From NCBI GenBank assembly GCA_964473455.1, contig CAYYQX010000001.1:124001-188000 (forward strand): a DNA stretch of 64,000 nucleotides, written 5' to 3'. Shown one piece after another: positions 25,056 through 34,433 of the stretch. Origin of the DNA: JALELF01 sp964473455 (lineage in GTDB: Bacteria; Bacillota_I; Bacilli_A; RF39; UBA660). A program made the position numbers and the translations under genes. The notes beneath the pieces are model-generated. The model was not told the DNA's origin. It saw nothing but the letters and a program-made list of their open reading frames with translations, and searched no databases. Numbering within the stretch: position 1 is the first letter of the stretch; each line of letters begins with the position of its first letter.

Positions 25056-26324
25056 TTATTTCCTATCTATTTTTGTTAATCCGCCCATATAAGGTTTTAA
25101 AACCTCTGGTATATTTATACTTCCATCCTCGTTATAATTGTTTTCTAAAAAGGCGATTAACATACGTGGTGGGGCAACTACCGTATTATTTAAAGTATGC
25201 GGATGATTACCATCGCTTAATTTTATATTTAATCTTCTTGCTTGAGCATCTCCTAAGTTAGAACAACTACCAACTTCAAAATACTTCTTTTGTCTTGGAC
25301 TCCATGCTTCTATATCTAAACTTTTTACTTTTAAATCCGCTAAGTCTCCACTACAACATTCTAGCGTTCTAACAGGAATGTCTAGACTTCTAAATAACTC
25401 AACAGTATACTTCCACATTTTATTAAACCATTCCATCGAGTCTTTTGGTTCACATATAACAATCATTTCTTGTTTTTCAAACTGATGAATTCTATATACT
25501 CCACGTTCTTCTATTCCATGAGCTCCTTTTTCTTTTCTAAAACAAGGTGAATAAGAAGTCAGCGTTAAGGGTAATTGGGAAAGTGTTTTATTAACAAATC
25601 TGCCTATCATTGTATGCTCACTTGTTCCAATTAGATAAAGATCTTCGCCTTCGATTTTATACATCATTGCATCCATCTCTTCAAAGCTCATTACGCCTTC
25701 AACACAACTTCTTTTAATCATAAAAGGAGGTATTACATAAGTAAAACCCTTATTAATCATAAAGTCTCTTGCATAAGATAATACGGCTGAATGAAGTCTT
25801 GCAACATCACCAGTTAAATAATAAAAGCCATTTCCAGCTACTTCCCTTGCTGAGTCTAAATCCAATCCACATAACTTTTCCATAATATCTGTGTGATAAG
25901 GAATTTCATAGCTAGGAACCTTTGGTTCACCAAATTTTTCAATCTCAACATTTTCTGTATCGTCTTTGCCTACTGGCACACTTGAATCTATTATATTTGG
26001 AATTTGCTTCCAAATTTCCAATCTTTTTTGTTGAAAAATTATCTCTTGTTCTCTATTCAATGCTTCTTTAGTCTTTAAAGCTGTAGTTTCTTGTTTTATA
26101 TTCTCTACATCTTCGTTTTTTTGATCTCTAACCAGCTCGCCTATTCTTGAACTTAATTCATTAATAGTTTTTCTTAAATCATCCCCTATTTGTTTGGCAT
26201 TCCTATATTGTTTATCTACTTCTAAAAAATCATCTACCAAATGTAACTTATGTTCCTTAAATTTTCTTTTAATATTTGCTTTTACTAATTCTGGATTCTC
26301 TCTTATTAATTTTATATCTATCAT
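25056..26324 (-). CDS. serS: Seryl-tRNA synthetase
   Basis: 422 residues, class II synthetase. An N-terminal tRNA-binding coiled coil (about 30-100) precedes the catalytic core. Motif 2 is FRKEKGAHGIEERGVYRIHQ, motif 3 includes NTVVAPPRMLIAFLENN. Typical length. It lies between lepA and mutM with 10-base and 3-base spacers. No T-box leader precedes it; transcription probably comes from lepA. Confidence 0.97.
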   Translation of the reverse strand: MIDIKLIRENPELVKANIKRKFKEHKLHLVDDFLEVDKQYRNAKQIGDDLRKTINELSSRIGELVRDQKNEDVENIKQETTALKTKEALNREQEIIFQQKRLEIWKQIPNIIDSSVPVGKDDTENVEIEKFGEPKVPSYEIPYHTDIMEKLCGLDLDSAREVAGNGFYYLTGDVARLHSAVLSYARDFMINKGFTYVIPPFMIKRSCVEGVMSFEEMDAMMYKIEGEDLYLIGTSEHTMIGRFVNKTLSQLPLTLTSYSPCFRKEKGAHGIEERGVYRIHQFEKQEMIVICEPKDSMEWFNKMWKYTVELFRSLDIPVRTLECCSGDLADLKVKSLDIEAWSPRQKKYFEVGSCSNLGDAQARRLNIKLSDGNHPHTLNNTVVAPPRMLIAFLENNYNEDGSINIPEVLKPYMGGLTKIDRK

Positions 26325-26334
26325 TTTTTACCTC

Positions 26335-28131
26335 CTATTCCTCATCTGTTTTCAAAATAGCTAGAAAAGCTTCACTTGGAACTTCAACATTTCCAACCAT
26401 TTTCATTCGTTTTTTTCCTTCTTTTTGTTTCTCTAAAAGTTTTCTTTTTCTTGAAACGTCTCCACCGTAGCATTTGGCTAAAACATTCTTTCTCATTGCT
26501 TTTATATCACTTCTAGCTATTATTTTGCTTCCTACAGAAGCTTGTATAGGCACCTCAAACTGCTGCCTTGGAATAATATCTTTAAGTTTTTCAACAATCG
26601 CTTTACCTCTTTTATAAGCAAAGTCTTTGTGAACAATAATACTAAAAGCATCAATTATTTCGTCATTTAATAAAATGTCCATTTTCACTAAATTGCTTTC
26701 TTTATACCCAATAAGTTCATAATCAAATGAAGCATATCCTTTTGTGTAAGATTTTAATCTATCAAAAAAATCATACACTATTTCTGATAAAGGAAGTTCA
26801 TAATGAATATTTACTCTTGTTTTATCTAAATAATCCATCGATATATATATTCCTCTTTTATCTTGACACAATTTCATAATATCACCAATATAATCATTTG
26901 GCACAAATATACTGGTTCTGATGTAAGGTTCTTCAATAGAAGAAATCAAAGTCTTTTCAGGATACTTTGTTGGACTATCAATATATATAGTACTTTCATT
27001 AGTTAAATTTACTTTATATATAACCGATGGACTTGTAGCGATTATATCTATTTTAAATTCTCTTTCAATTCGTTCTTTTATAATCTCCATATGAAGTAGC
27101 CCAAGAAATCCACATCTAAATCCAAATCCAAGAGCTTTTGATGTTTCTGGTTCAAATTCTAAAGATGCATCATTTAATTTTAATTTTTCTAGTGCCTCTC
27201 TTAAATCAGCATATTTGTTTGTTTCCGTTGGATAAAGCCCCGTAAAAACCATGGCTTTAATTTTTTTATATCCAAAAAGTGGAGTAATATTTGAATCAAC
27301 ATTAGCAATAGTATCTCCTACTGCAACATCACTAATATATTTTATCCCACCACACAAATATCCTACTTCTCCAGCTGTCAATTCTGTAAGCTTCTTCTCT
27401 TTTGGAGTATGAACACCAATTTCTATTACTTCGTGTGTTGTGTTTGCTTTGATCATTTTGATTTGATCTTTTAGTCTTACTTTTCCATCCATTACTCTAA
27501 TGTATGAAACAACGCCTCGATATGAATCATAAAAACTATCAAAAATAAGAGCTTTTAAAGGATTATTAACATCTCCCTTAGGTGCGGGGATAACTTCAAT
27601 TACTTTTTTTAATAATTCTTCTATCCCTATCCCATTTTTAGCGCTAGTTAAAACAATATCTTCTTCAAGAAATCCTAAGTTGTCTATTATTTCTCTTTTT
27701 ACTTTTTCAATATTCGCATTAGGTAAATCTATTTTGTTGATGACTGGAATTACTGCCAAGTTGTTTTCTAGTGCGAGATAATAATTAGCTAGAGTTTGAG
27801 CTTCTATTCCTTGAGCTGCATCAACCACTAAAATAGCCCCTTCACAAGCCGCTAGACTTCTGCTTACTTCATAAGTAAAGTCGACATGTCCAGGAGTGTC
27901 TATTAAATGAAAAGTGTATTCCTCATCATTATACTTGTATTTTAGTTGAACAGAGTTGAGTTTTATTGTTATTCCTCTTTCTCTTTCAATATCCATATTG
28001 TCTAATAATTGTTCCTTTTTTTCTCTCTCACTAATAGCGCCAGTAATATCTAATATTCTGTCTGCTAAAGTACTTTTCCCGTGATCTATGTGAGCTATTA
28101 TTGAAAAGTTTCTTATGTTTTGTTGTTTCAT
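26335..28131 (-). CDS. lepA: Elongation factor 4 (LepA)
   Basis: 598 residues from ATG 28131, with AGGTGA at correct distance; a GTG nine bases upstream is part of that site. Translational GTPase that back-translocates or aids initiation. G1 IAHIDHGKST, G3 DTPGHVDF, G4 NKIDLP. The family-specific C-terminal domain ends RKRKLLEKQKEGKKRMK. First gene of lepA-serS-mutM. Confidence 0.97.
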   Translation of the reverse strand: MKQQNIRNFSIIAHIDHGKSTLADRILDITGAISEREKKEQLLDNMDIERERGITIKLNSVQLKYKYNDEEYTFHLIDTPGHVDFTYEVSRSLAACEGAILVVDAAQGIEAQTLANYYLALENNLAVIPVINKIDLPNANIEKVKREIIDNLGFLEEDIVLTSAKNGIGIEELLKKVIEVIPAPKGDVNNPLKALIFDSFYDSYRGVVSYIRVMDGKVRLKDQIKMIKANTTHEVIEIGVHTPKEKKLTELTAGEVGYLCGGIKYISDVAVGDTIANVDSNITPLFGYKKIKAMVFTGLYPTETNKYADLREALEKLKLNDASLEFEPETSKALGFGFRCGFLGLLHMEIIKERIEREFKIDIIATSPSVIYKVNLTNESTIYIDSPTKYPEKTLISSIEEPYIRTSIFVPNDYIGDIMKLCQDKRGIYISMDYLDKTRVNIHYELPLSEIVYDFFDRLKSYTKGYASFDYELIGYKESNLVKMDILLNDEIIDAFSIIVHKDFAYKRGKAIVEKLKDIIPRQQFEVPIQASVGSKIIARSDIKAMRKNVLAKCYGGDVSRKRKLLEKQKEGKKRMKMVGNVEVPSEAFLAILKTDEE

Positions 28132-28169
28132 TTTGTTCACCTGTTTATATTATATCATTTTTTTGCCAT

Positions 28170-28194
28170 AAAAAAAGATTTAAAAATAAATCTT
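28170..28194 (-). terminator. Terminator after the 28193 gene
   Basis: Minus strand AAGATTT-ATTTTT-AAATCTT plus a T-run; overlaps the stop codon of the upstream gene. Confidence 0.75.
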
Positions 28195-28924
28195 ATTTTA
28201 ATATTACAAGCATCGCCACTGCTGTTCCAACTGTTACTAAAAGGGTTATTATAGAAAGCAAAATAACATTTACAAAAGCAGCTTCGCCAATAAATATCGG
28301 TTTTTTTTCTTCTAACGTACTATGACCATTTGAAAGGGTTAGTACTTTTGGCTTATCGCCCAATCCATTGCTTTGTGTTTGACTTTCCTGTTGTGGAAAT
28401 TCTACTTCATTACTAGGCATTGTTGAAACACTTTGTTGTTGTCTAACTAATTCTTCTCTTAATTCAGCCAAATCCTGTACAGTCTTTGAAGGCAACTGTT
28501 CTTCTATTTTTTTTACCTTCCCTATTTTTGCACTAACAAGCCAGGCTTCTAAATCCAAATTTGTTGATAAAAAGACAATATCTTCTTCAAAAACAACGCT
28601 TTTTGATTTTAAAAACTCTTTGGCAACAGATATAATGTTTTCAAGAATTCCCGCTAAAACTTCTCTTTTATTCTCATTTGACAAGTCTTCTTGTAAAAAA
28701 GATTTGGCAACTAATATTACACCATTTTCATTTTCAATGTCTCCAGTTAAACCATAGTTTTTCATCATTTTGTTTACATTAGCATCTACAAGAAAACGAA
28801 TTCTTAAATCTCTTTGATTTAAAGCTTTTGGAATCCCAATATAAAAAGAACCTTTATTGGTTTCAATAGTATAAACAGTTACCTGTTCATCATTAATTAT
28901 TCCTACATTTTCCAAAAAAACCAC
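28193..28924 (-). CDS. Hypothetical tail-anchored membrane protein
   Basis: 243 residues. Residues 1-135 look like a compact alpha/beta domain (VTVYTIETNKGSFYIGIPKA). A Gln/Glu-rich coil follows (TVQDLAELREELVRQQQS) and then a low-complexity linker. A single C-terminal helix (AAFVNVILLSIITLLVTVGT, then AVAMLVILK) would place the domain in the cytoplasm with the tail in the membrane. Downstream of the next gene by three bases; both probably derive from the metG region. No family recognised. Confidence 0.65.
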   Translation of the reverse strand: MVFLENVGIINDEQVTVYTIETNKGSFYIGIPKALNQRDLRIRFLVDANVNKMMKNYGLTGDIENENGVILVAKSFLQEDLSNENKREVLAGILENIISVAKEFLKSKSVVFEEDIVFLSTNLDLEAWLVSAKIGKVKKIEEQLPSKTVQDLAELREELVRQQQSVSTMPSNEVEFPQQESQTQSNGLGDKPKVLTLSNGHSTLEEKKPIFIGEAAFVNVILLSIITLLVTVGTAVAMLVILK

Positions 28925-28927
28925 TAC

Positions 28928-29377
28928 CTATTCTTCTATTGTTCCACTACTCAATGCGTATTTTATAGTTGTTGCAGTCTCACTGTAAATTATTTCTATG
29001 ATTAAAATTTTATCACCATTTGTTTCTTTGGCAACTTGGACCATATTTTCTTCTTGTTCAATTAAAAGATATCCTTCTTCTTTCAAATCCCAAAAATACG
29101 CATTTATTTCTTCGGGTGTCAATTCACTATAAACAACTGTAACATAGTAACTTTTATCATCAGATCCTTTACTTGCAGATATTATTGTTTTTTCTCCAAC
29201 ACTTGGATATAAAGTTGTAAACGTTTCTTCTTTTATTTTTATTAATGCATCTGTGTTTGAAACTTGAATATTTGAACCATCAAAAATCAAATTTAATACA
29301 AATAAAACGATAGTCAAAAAAATACAAATTAATAATACTTGATTTCTTCTCTCTTTAAATACTTCTTTTTTAAACAT
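28928..29377 (-). CDS. Hypothetical membrane-anchored extracytoplasmic protein
   Basis: 149 residues from ATG 29377, with AGGTGA at the right distance; the GTG nine bases earlier is within that site. A basic N-terminus (KKEVFKERRNQ) precedes one helix (VLLICIFLTIVLFVLNLIF), with about 110 residues outside. No lipobox. The exterior part has alternating beta pattern (KSYYVTVVYSELTPEEINAY). It is three bases upstream of the tail-anchored protein gene, suggesting a joint function. No family recognised. Confidence 0.65.
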   Translation of the reverse strand: MFKKEVFKERRNQVLLICIFLTIVLFVLNLIFDGSNIQVSNTDALIKIKEETFTTLYPSVGEKTIISASKGSDDKSYYVTVVYSELTPEEINAYFWDLKEEGYLLIEQEENMVQVAKETNGDKILIIEIIYSETATTIKYALSSGTIEE

Positions 29378-29403
29378 ATTCTTCACCTAGTATAATAATA
29401 GCA

Positions 29404-29435
29404 CAAAAAAACAATATGTAAAAGTACAAATTGTT
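29404..29435 (-). terminator. Terminator of metG
   Basis: Minus strand AACAAT-T-TGTA, loop, TACA-T-ATTGTT followed by T residues; one internal mismatch. It begins at the metG stop. Confidence 0.7.
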
Positions 29436-31026
29436 AATTTTCTATTCTATTAAATAAAATATCAATATTTTTCAAATTTAAATTTTGTTTTACTTGTATA
29501 TATTCCCAGTTGCTTTCTTTTATATCAAGCATTTCTTTTAGCTTTTTAGATGAATTTGGAATAAATACTTCAAGTAAATTAGCAAGATTTGCCATAATGT
29601 TTAAGCAAGTATATGTAACATTGTTAAATAGTTCAATGTTTTCTTTAACAAGATTCCAAGGAGCGTTCTCATCATAGTACTTATTAGCTTTGGTAACTAA
29701 ATTCCAAACTGTATCTAAAGACGAACGAAGTTCTCCTTTTTTTATTTGTTCTCCAGCTTCTAAATAAGTTTTTTTGATTTCTTTTTCAATTTCAAAATCC
29801 ATTATACCTTCACTAACGACACCATTGAATTTTTTATTGATAAAAGCTAAATTTCGATTTACAAAATTGCCATATTCACCAACTAAATGTTTATTGTGAT
29901 AAAAAATAAAGTCTTCAAAAGAAAAATTAGTATCTTTTTTTTCAGGATTGTTTGCCATTATATAGTATCTGATTGTATCACTTTCATACTTTTCAAGCAT
30001 GTCTTTTATATAAACACCAGTTCCTTCACTTTTACTCATTTTAGCGCTTCCCAAGTTCAAATACTCACTAGATATTATATAATCTGGAAGTTTATAATTG
30101 TGCTTAATAGCTAACAATAATGCCGAATAAATAATTGTATGAAAAACAATATTATCCTTACCGTGAACATAATAAGTAACTAAATCTTCTGACGTGAAAA
30201 ATTTTTCAAAATCAATATTGTTTTGTTCACAATATTTATGAGCAGCAGTTAAATAGCCCATTACGGCTTCTACCCAAACATAAATTTTTTTATTCTCATA
30301 ACCAATAACAGGCGTATCAATACCCCAATCTATTTCTCTAGTAACAGCTCTATCTAATAAACCACTATCAAGATATTTTTGAGTTTCACCAATCGCATTA
30401 GGTCTCCATTTATCTTTGTTTTTATTTAATAATTCTTGGATTTCGTTTTGAAAGTCTGATAATTTAAAATAAAGATGTTTGTTGTTTCTTTTTTCTGTAG
30501 GAGTTCCACAAATCTTACATTTTTTATCTAATATTTCATTTGAAGTAAGCGCTCTTAGGCAATTATCACATTGATCTCCCTTAGCTTTCCCACCACAATG
30601 TGGACAAATTCCTTCTATTTCTCTATCTGACAAAAATTTGTTACACTTAACACAATAATCTTGTTCTTCTTCTTTTTCATAAATATAACCATTATTCATT
30701 ATTTCTAAAAAATATTTTTTAACTTCTTCTTTGTGAAAAGGATCTGTTGTTTTATTATATAAATCATATGAAAAGTTTAGTTTATTAAAACACTCTACGA
30801 ATTCAGCGTGATACTTTTCAGCAATACTTTCCGGAGATACCCCTTCTTCTTTTGCTCTTAAAGTTATCGGTGTTCCGTGGCAGTCCGTTCCCGAATCAAA
30901 TATAACCTCTATATTGTTTTTTCTGTAAAATCTAGCGATTACATCTCCTGGTAAAAGAGCAGCTAAGTGTCCTATATGAGCAGATGAGTTTCCATACAAC
31001 CATGCATTTCCGATAAATACTTTCAT
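29434..31026 (-). CDS. metG: Methionyl-tRNA synthetase
   Basis: 530 residues from ATG 31026, with AAGGAGG upstream. The open frame continues 51 codons further, but those codons are the upstream tRNA-Ala gene and its spacer, so they are excluded. Class I synthetase: SSAHIGHL is the HIGH motif and AKMSKSEGT the KMSKS loop. Between them are four CxxC pairs (CVKC, CPHC, CDNC, CKIC) that bind two zinc ions. The C-terminal tRNA dimerisation domain found in some MetRS is absent. Confidence 0.96.
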   Translation of the reverse strand: MKVFIGNAWLYGNSSAHIGHLAALLPGDVIARFYRKNNIEVIFDSGTDCHGTPITLRAKEEGVSPESIAEKYHAEFVECFNKLNFSYDLYNKTTDPFHKEEVKKYFLEIMNNGYIYEKEEEQDYCVKCNKFLSDREIEGICPHCGGKAKGDQCDNCLRALTSNEILDKKCKICGTPTEKRNNKHLYFKLSDFQNEIQELLNKNKDKWRPNAIGETQKYLDSGLLDRAVTREIDWGIDTPVIGYENKKIYVWVEAVMGYLTAAHKYCEQNNIDFEKFFTSEDLVTYYVHGKDNIVFHTIIYSALLLAIKHNYKLPDYIISSEYLNLGSAKMSKSEGTGVYIKDMLEKYESDTIRYYIMANNPEKKDTNFSFEDFIFYHNKHLVGEYGNFVNRNLAFINKKFNGVVSEGIMDFEIEKEIKKTYLEAGEQIKKGELRSSLDTVWNLVTKANKYYDENAPWNLVKENIELFNNVTYTCLNIMANLANLLEVFIPNSSKKLKEMLDIKESNWEYIQVKQNLNLKNIDILFNRIEN

Positions 31027-31049
31027 AAAATTCCTCCTTGTTATAAAAA

Positions 31050-31070
31050 AAGGACCTAAAAAGTCCCAAT
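31050..31070 (-). terminator. Weak terminator between tRNA-Ala and metG
   Basis: Minus strand GGAC, a loop, GTCC then seven T. Four strong pairs only. It would end the tRNA transcript while letting some polymerase read into metG. Confidence 0.45.
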
Positions 31071-31078
31071 AATCACAT

Positions 31079-31155
31079 TGGTGGAGAATAAGGGATTCGA
31101 ACCCTTGACCCCCTGCGTGCAGGGCAGGTGCTCTAGCCAGCTGAGCTAATTCCCC
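31079..31155 (-). tRNA. tRNA-Ala (anticodon TGC)
   Basis: 77 bases including an encoded CCA. Acceptor arms GGGGAAT and ATTCTCC pair with the diagnostic G3-U70 of tRNA-Ala. Anticodon stem CCTGC/GCAGG encloses CCTGCAC with TGC at positions 34-36. T-arm AGGGTTCGAATCCCT is perfect. Confidence 0.97.
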
Positions 31156-31280
31156 AAAGCGATAAGATAATTCTAGCATATGACCTTTTTTATGTCAATG
31201 AATTATTCCTTGCTTTATATAACTTTTTTATATGTTACAATTTTATTTTATCATATTTTTATAACTTTTTAATTATTTTT

Positions 31281-32153
31281 TTATAAAATAAATTGTCTAT
31301 CTTTGGGTGAAAGAGAAGCTTTGCCTAACAATAAATCGTTTAATTCAGTAAAACTCTCATTTGGTTGACTATTGTTTATAAGATAGCATAAGTCTTTAAA
31401 TTGTGGTGAAAGACTACAAAGAGCTCCTATCAAATTTGGTGTTTCCTCTTCGACAAATTGGCATAAGTCAAAAAACATTGCTTTTGCCCAATCTGTTGCT
31501 AAGAGTCCTTCAATATATTCTTTTAAGTTACTTACTGTAGTTAAGGATTCAGTTAAACTGTCTTTTTTTGTCGCGTGTGTTTTTACCAGTAATCCCTGTT
31601 TTTCTATAACATCAATATCTACATAATCATAGCTACCTTCGTTAGAAAATTCGCTGTATGCATGTGCGTATGGATAAAATTTATCTCTCGCAAAAGATTT
31701 CTGATTTATTATTAATTTTTTTAGATGCATTTGATTTTTAAAGCTCACTTCTGTTTTTTCTTCAGTTTCACTTTTTATTTGAAAGAAGCTACACGTTTGC
31801 ATCAAACATGAATTTAATTCTTTTTTACCATACTTTAAGCATACACTTATAATTTCTCCGGTTTTTTTATCAAAAATTAAGCAAATATCCGCTAGAACGG
31901 TCCCTGTATTTATAGAATATCTTATCTCTACATTTTGATTACTATAAGATATTTTAATATTTTTTTTAGTTGGTCCTTTTTCTAAAATAAACTCTAAAAC
32001 CTCTCCGTTATAAGTTTGAGAGATAAAAATTTCATTTGACTTGCTTTGCATAATTATTGTGTCTAAAGAACTATTGCAAATTAGGTTCCATCCAAAACAA
32101 TTTAAAATTTTATTGTTTATTTTTAATGTTTTATTTAGTTCATCTATTGTCAT
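31281..32153 (-). CDS. Hypothetical protein
   Basis: 290 residues, cytoplasmic by composition, no membrane helix or signal. The first half is beta-rich with amphipathic strands (EIFISQTYNGEVLEFILEKG); the second half is helical with scattered cysteines. No catalytic motif seen. It sits alone between tRNA-Leu and tRNA-Ala. Codon usage matches neighbours. I do not recognise a family. Confidence 0.6.
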   Translation of the reverse strand: MTIDELNKTLKINNKILNCFGWNLICNSSLDTIIMQSKSNEIFISQTYNGEVLEFILEKGPTKKNIKISYSNQNVEIRYSINTGTVLADICLIFDKKTGEIISVCLKYGKKELNSCLMQTCSFFQIKSETEEKTEVSFKNQMHLKKLIINQKSFARDKFYPYAHAYSEFSNEGSYDYVDIDVIEKQGLLVKTHATKKDSLTESLTTVSNLKEYIEGLLATDWAKAMFFDLCQFVEEETPNLIGALCSLSPQFKDLCYLINNSQPNESFTELNDLLLGKASLSPKDRQFIL

Positions 32154-32260
32154 TTATTTATTACCTTTCTTGGCTGCTTTATTACTTTATCACGTTTTAT
32201 GAAAAAGTCAATTTTTTATTAATTTACGATGAAGTTAATATTTTAATAAAATTTGGCAAA

Positions 32261-32290
32261 CAAAAACTCGACACCTTATCAGTTCGAGTT
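32261..32290 (-). terminator. Terminator of tRNA-Leu
   Basis: Minus strand AACTCGA, twelve-base loop, TCGAGTT then TTTTG. Confidence 0.7.
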
Positions 32291-32302
32291 CATAAAACTA
32301 TT

Positions 32303-32386
32303 TGGTGCTCGTGAAGAGAATCGAACTCTTACATCATAGATACACGATTTTGAGTCGTGCGCGTCTACCAGTTCCGCCACACAAGC
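32303..32386 (-). tRNA. tRNA-Leu (anticodon CAA)
   Basis: 84 bases with encoded CCA and a long variable arm, as class II tRNAs have. Acceptor GCTTGTG pairs CACGAGC with one wobble, discriminator A. Anticodon stem CACGA/TCGTG encloses CTCAAAA, giving CAA. Typical Leu D-arm TGGCGGAACTGGTAGACGCG. Confidence 0.96.
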
Positions 32387-32418
32387 ACAGAAAAATTGTA
32401 TCATAAAACCAAATCCTT

Positions 32419-33096
32419 TTAAAGTGTTTTAACAAAATAATCAAATATTTTATTGGCATCTTCGTCATAATCTAACATCTTTTCTGGGTGCCATTGAACT
32501 CCTAGCACAAAATTCTCACCAGGTAATTCTAAAGCTTCAATTAAACCGTCCTCAGAATATGCTGAAACAATAAGATTCTTAGCGCTTGGAATATTAAGTT
32601 TGTGTATACTATTTACTTTAATTTTTTCTTTACCAGTAATTTTACTTAATAAAGTGTCTTTTACTATTGAAACCTCATGAACGTATTTTATACCTTCTTG
32701 TCTATGATTTATTAAAGTTTCATTAGCAATCGTTTTTACTCCATCATAAATTCTTGCAAGAATCTGCATTCCCATACAAATACCTAAAACTGGTTTTCCC
32801 TTTTCAATAGCATACCTCACTACATATTCATCGTACTCAAACCATTTATACCCACCAGGTATAATAATCCCATCACACATATTGACCATTTTTCTATACA
32901 TTTTTTTCTCTTTTTCTGTTAATGCCGGCATTTCAGACTTTTTAGCGCCTTTATACTCCAATAAATCTAATGGGACAATCAATAAAGGAAGACAATTTTT
33001 CTTAATAATTGCTTTTCTTGTAGCGTCATATATCCCTACTATACCAAATCCTTCATCATCTATTGTTGGTCTTCCAAGTACTCCAATTATTTTCAT
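32419..33096 (-). CDS. Class I glutamine amidotransferase-like hydrolase (peptidase C26, PuuD type)
   Basis: 225 residues. Nucleophile elbow LGICMGMQ (Cys), and GVQWHPE carries the catalytic His and Glu. Early IIPGGYKW is the oxyanion segment of gamma-glutamyl hydrolases such as PuuD (gamma-glutamyl-GABA hydrolase). No polyamine genes are next to it, so the exact gamma-glutamyl substrate is unknown. Confidence 0.88.
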   Translation of the reverse strand: MKIIGVLGRPTIDDEGFGIVGIYDATRKAIIKKNCLPLLIVPLDLLEYKGAKKSEMPALTEKEKKMYRKMVNMCDGIIIPGGYKWFEYDEYVVRYAIEKGKPVLGICMGMQILARIYDGVKTIANETLINHRQEGIKYVHEVSIVKDTLLSKITGKEKIKVNSIHKLNIPSAKNLIVSAYSEDGLIEALELPGENFVLGVQWHPEKMLDYDEDANKIFDYFVKTL

Positions 33097-33110
33097 AAAA
33101 GATCTCCTTT

Positions 33111-33139
33111 AAAAAAATTATATCTGATGATATAATTTT
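33111..33139 (-). terminator. Terminator of the glycosyltransferase gene
   Basis: Minus strand AATTATATC-ATCA-GATATAATT followed by a T-run. Confidence 0.82.
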
Positions 33140-34370
33140 AAACTTTTTCTGACATTTTGTCTATTGATATATCTCTTGTGTGTTTGATTTGTTCCCATTT
33201 GGCGTTCTTTTTAAATAAACAAACAACATTAATTGGGATCCAAGAAATTAAAAATAATGGATAAGTTAAAAGACCGGCCAAAACGTTTTTTACACCTTTT
33301 TTGTTATATCTTACAACAAATACAGCAATAAATATTGTAAATAAATATGATGCGGCAAAAAAGAAATATCTCCATGCGAACATAAAAGCAAATAAATCAG
33401 ATAATTTTATGCCAATCATATTATATACAAGCAATATTGCTAACGCAATAACACTTACTACTTGAACAATAGGAGCTAAAAAGAATAAACTCATATCAAG
33501 GCAAGCTAAGCTTTTCTTCTTTAATGAGGCAACGAATAGCCTCCAAGAATACTTTATACAGCATTGATAATTTCCAATAGTCCATCTACTTCTTTGTTTC
33601 CAAGAAACTTTAAAACTAAATGGTTGTTCATCATATGTAATAGCATCTTCAATAAATACTATTTTCTTGTCATTTAACGCACACTGTGCTGTAAATTCAA
33701 CATCTTCAGTTAATGTTGTCGTATTAAATCCATATTTTTCTAATACGCCTTTTTTAACCATAAAGCCTGTTCCGTTAATAGAAGCTGATGAATTCATACT
33801 CATTCTTGCCTTACTAAAAAATAAATTTTGAACCCAATAGAATAAAGAATAGCCACCACTTATCCAACTATCTGAAGGATTCTTACTGTCCCTATATCCT
33901 TGCGCTACTTCATATCCTTCACACAAAGCATCATTCATTCTAGATAAAAAATTTGCATGAACAATATTATCTGCATCAAAAATAATAAATGCATCAAAAT
34001 CTCTATTCTTTATTAAATAATTAAAAGAATATTTTAAAACGTCTCCCTTGCAAGTAACTTTTACTTTACAATCAATTATACTTGCTCCAGCTTTTTCTGC
34101 TGCTCCTTTAGTATCGTCTGTACAATTATTTGGTACAACAAAAATTTCAAATAGGTTTTTTGGGTAATTTTGCTTTAATAAGCTTTCAACCAATTTACCT
34201 ATAACTTTTTCTTCGTTTCTGGACGCTATTAAAACCGCAATTTTATGTTTCGGCGCATGCTTCCCTATTTTTATTTTTGCCTTTTTAAATACAAAAAGTC
34301 CTGTTATTAAAAAATAAAAACCATATAAAATTGTTGGTATAAATATTAAATAATAAATTGCTTGAAACAT
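33138..34370 (-). CDS. Processive-type family 2 glycosyltransferase, membrane protein
   Basis: 410 residues. N-terminal helix, then GT2 catalytic domain: VLIASRNEEKVIGKLV, DDT-like CTDDTKGA, FDADN (metal-binding DxD), TLTEDVEF (base region) and QRSRWTIG (QxxRW acceptor/translocation motif). Three or four helices follow. The combination of QxxRW with flanking helices is that of cellulose or hyaluronan synthase-like enzymes that extrude a polysaccharide or modify lipid. No partner genes adjacent, so the product is unknown. Confidence 0.88.
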   Translation of the reverse strand: MFQAIYYLIFIPTILYGFYFLITGLFVFKKAKIKIGKHAPKHKIAVLIASRNEEKVIGKLVESLLKQNYPKNLFEIFVVPNNCTDDTKGAAEKAGASIIDCKVKVTCKGDVLKYSFNYLIKNRDFDAFIIFDADNIVHANFLSRMNDALCEGYEVAQGYRDSKNPSDSWISGGYSLFYWVQNLFFSKARMSMNSSASINGTGFMVKKGVLEKYGFNTTTLTEDVEFTAQCALNDKKIVFIEDAITYDEQPFSFKVSWKQRSRWTIGNYQCCIKYSWRLFVASLKKKSLACLDMSLFFLAPIVQVVSVIALAILLVYNMIGIKLSDLFAFMFAWRYFFFAASYLFTIFIAVFVVRYNKKGVKNVLAGLLTYPLFLISWIPINVVCLFKKNAKWEQIKHTRDISIDKMSEKV

Positions 34371-34433
34371 ATTGTCCCTCTTTTTCTTTCCTAATTATAC
34401 TTATATATGTGCCTTTTGTCAAATCACAAAATA

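Noticed and set aside
29434..31078. T-box leader before metG
   Set aside because: No T-box sequence or specifier loop; the upstream sequence is a tRNA and a short terminator.
31027..31179. N-terminal 51-codon extension of MetRS
   Set aside because: It is the translation of the tRNA-Ala gene and its spacer. The real start (31026) has a strong ribosome site.
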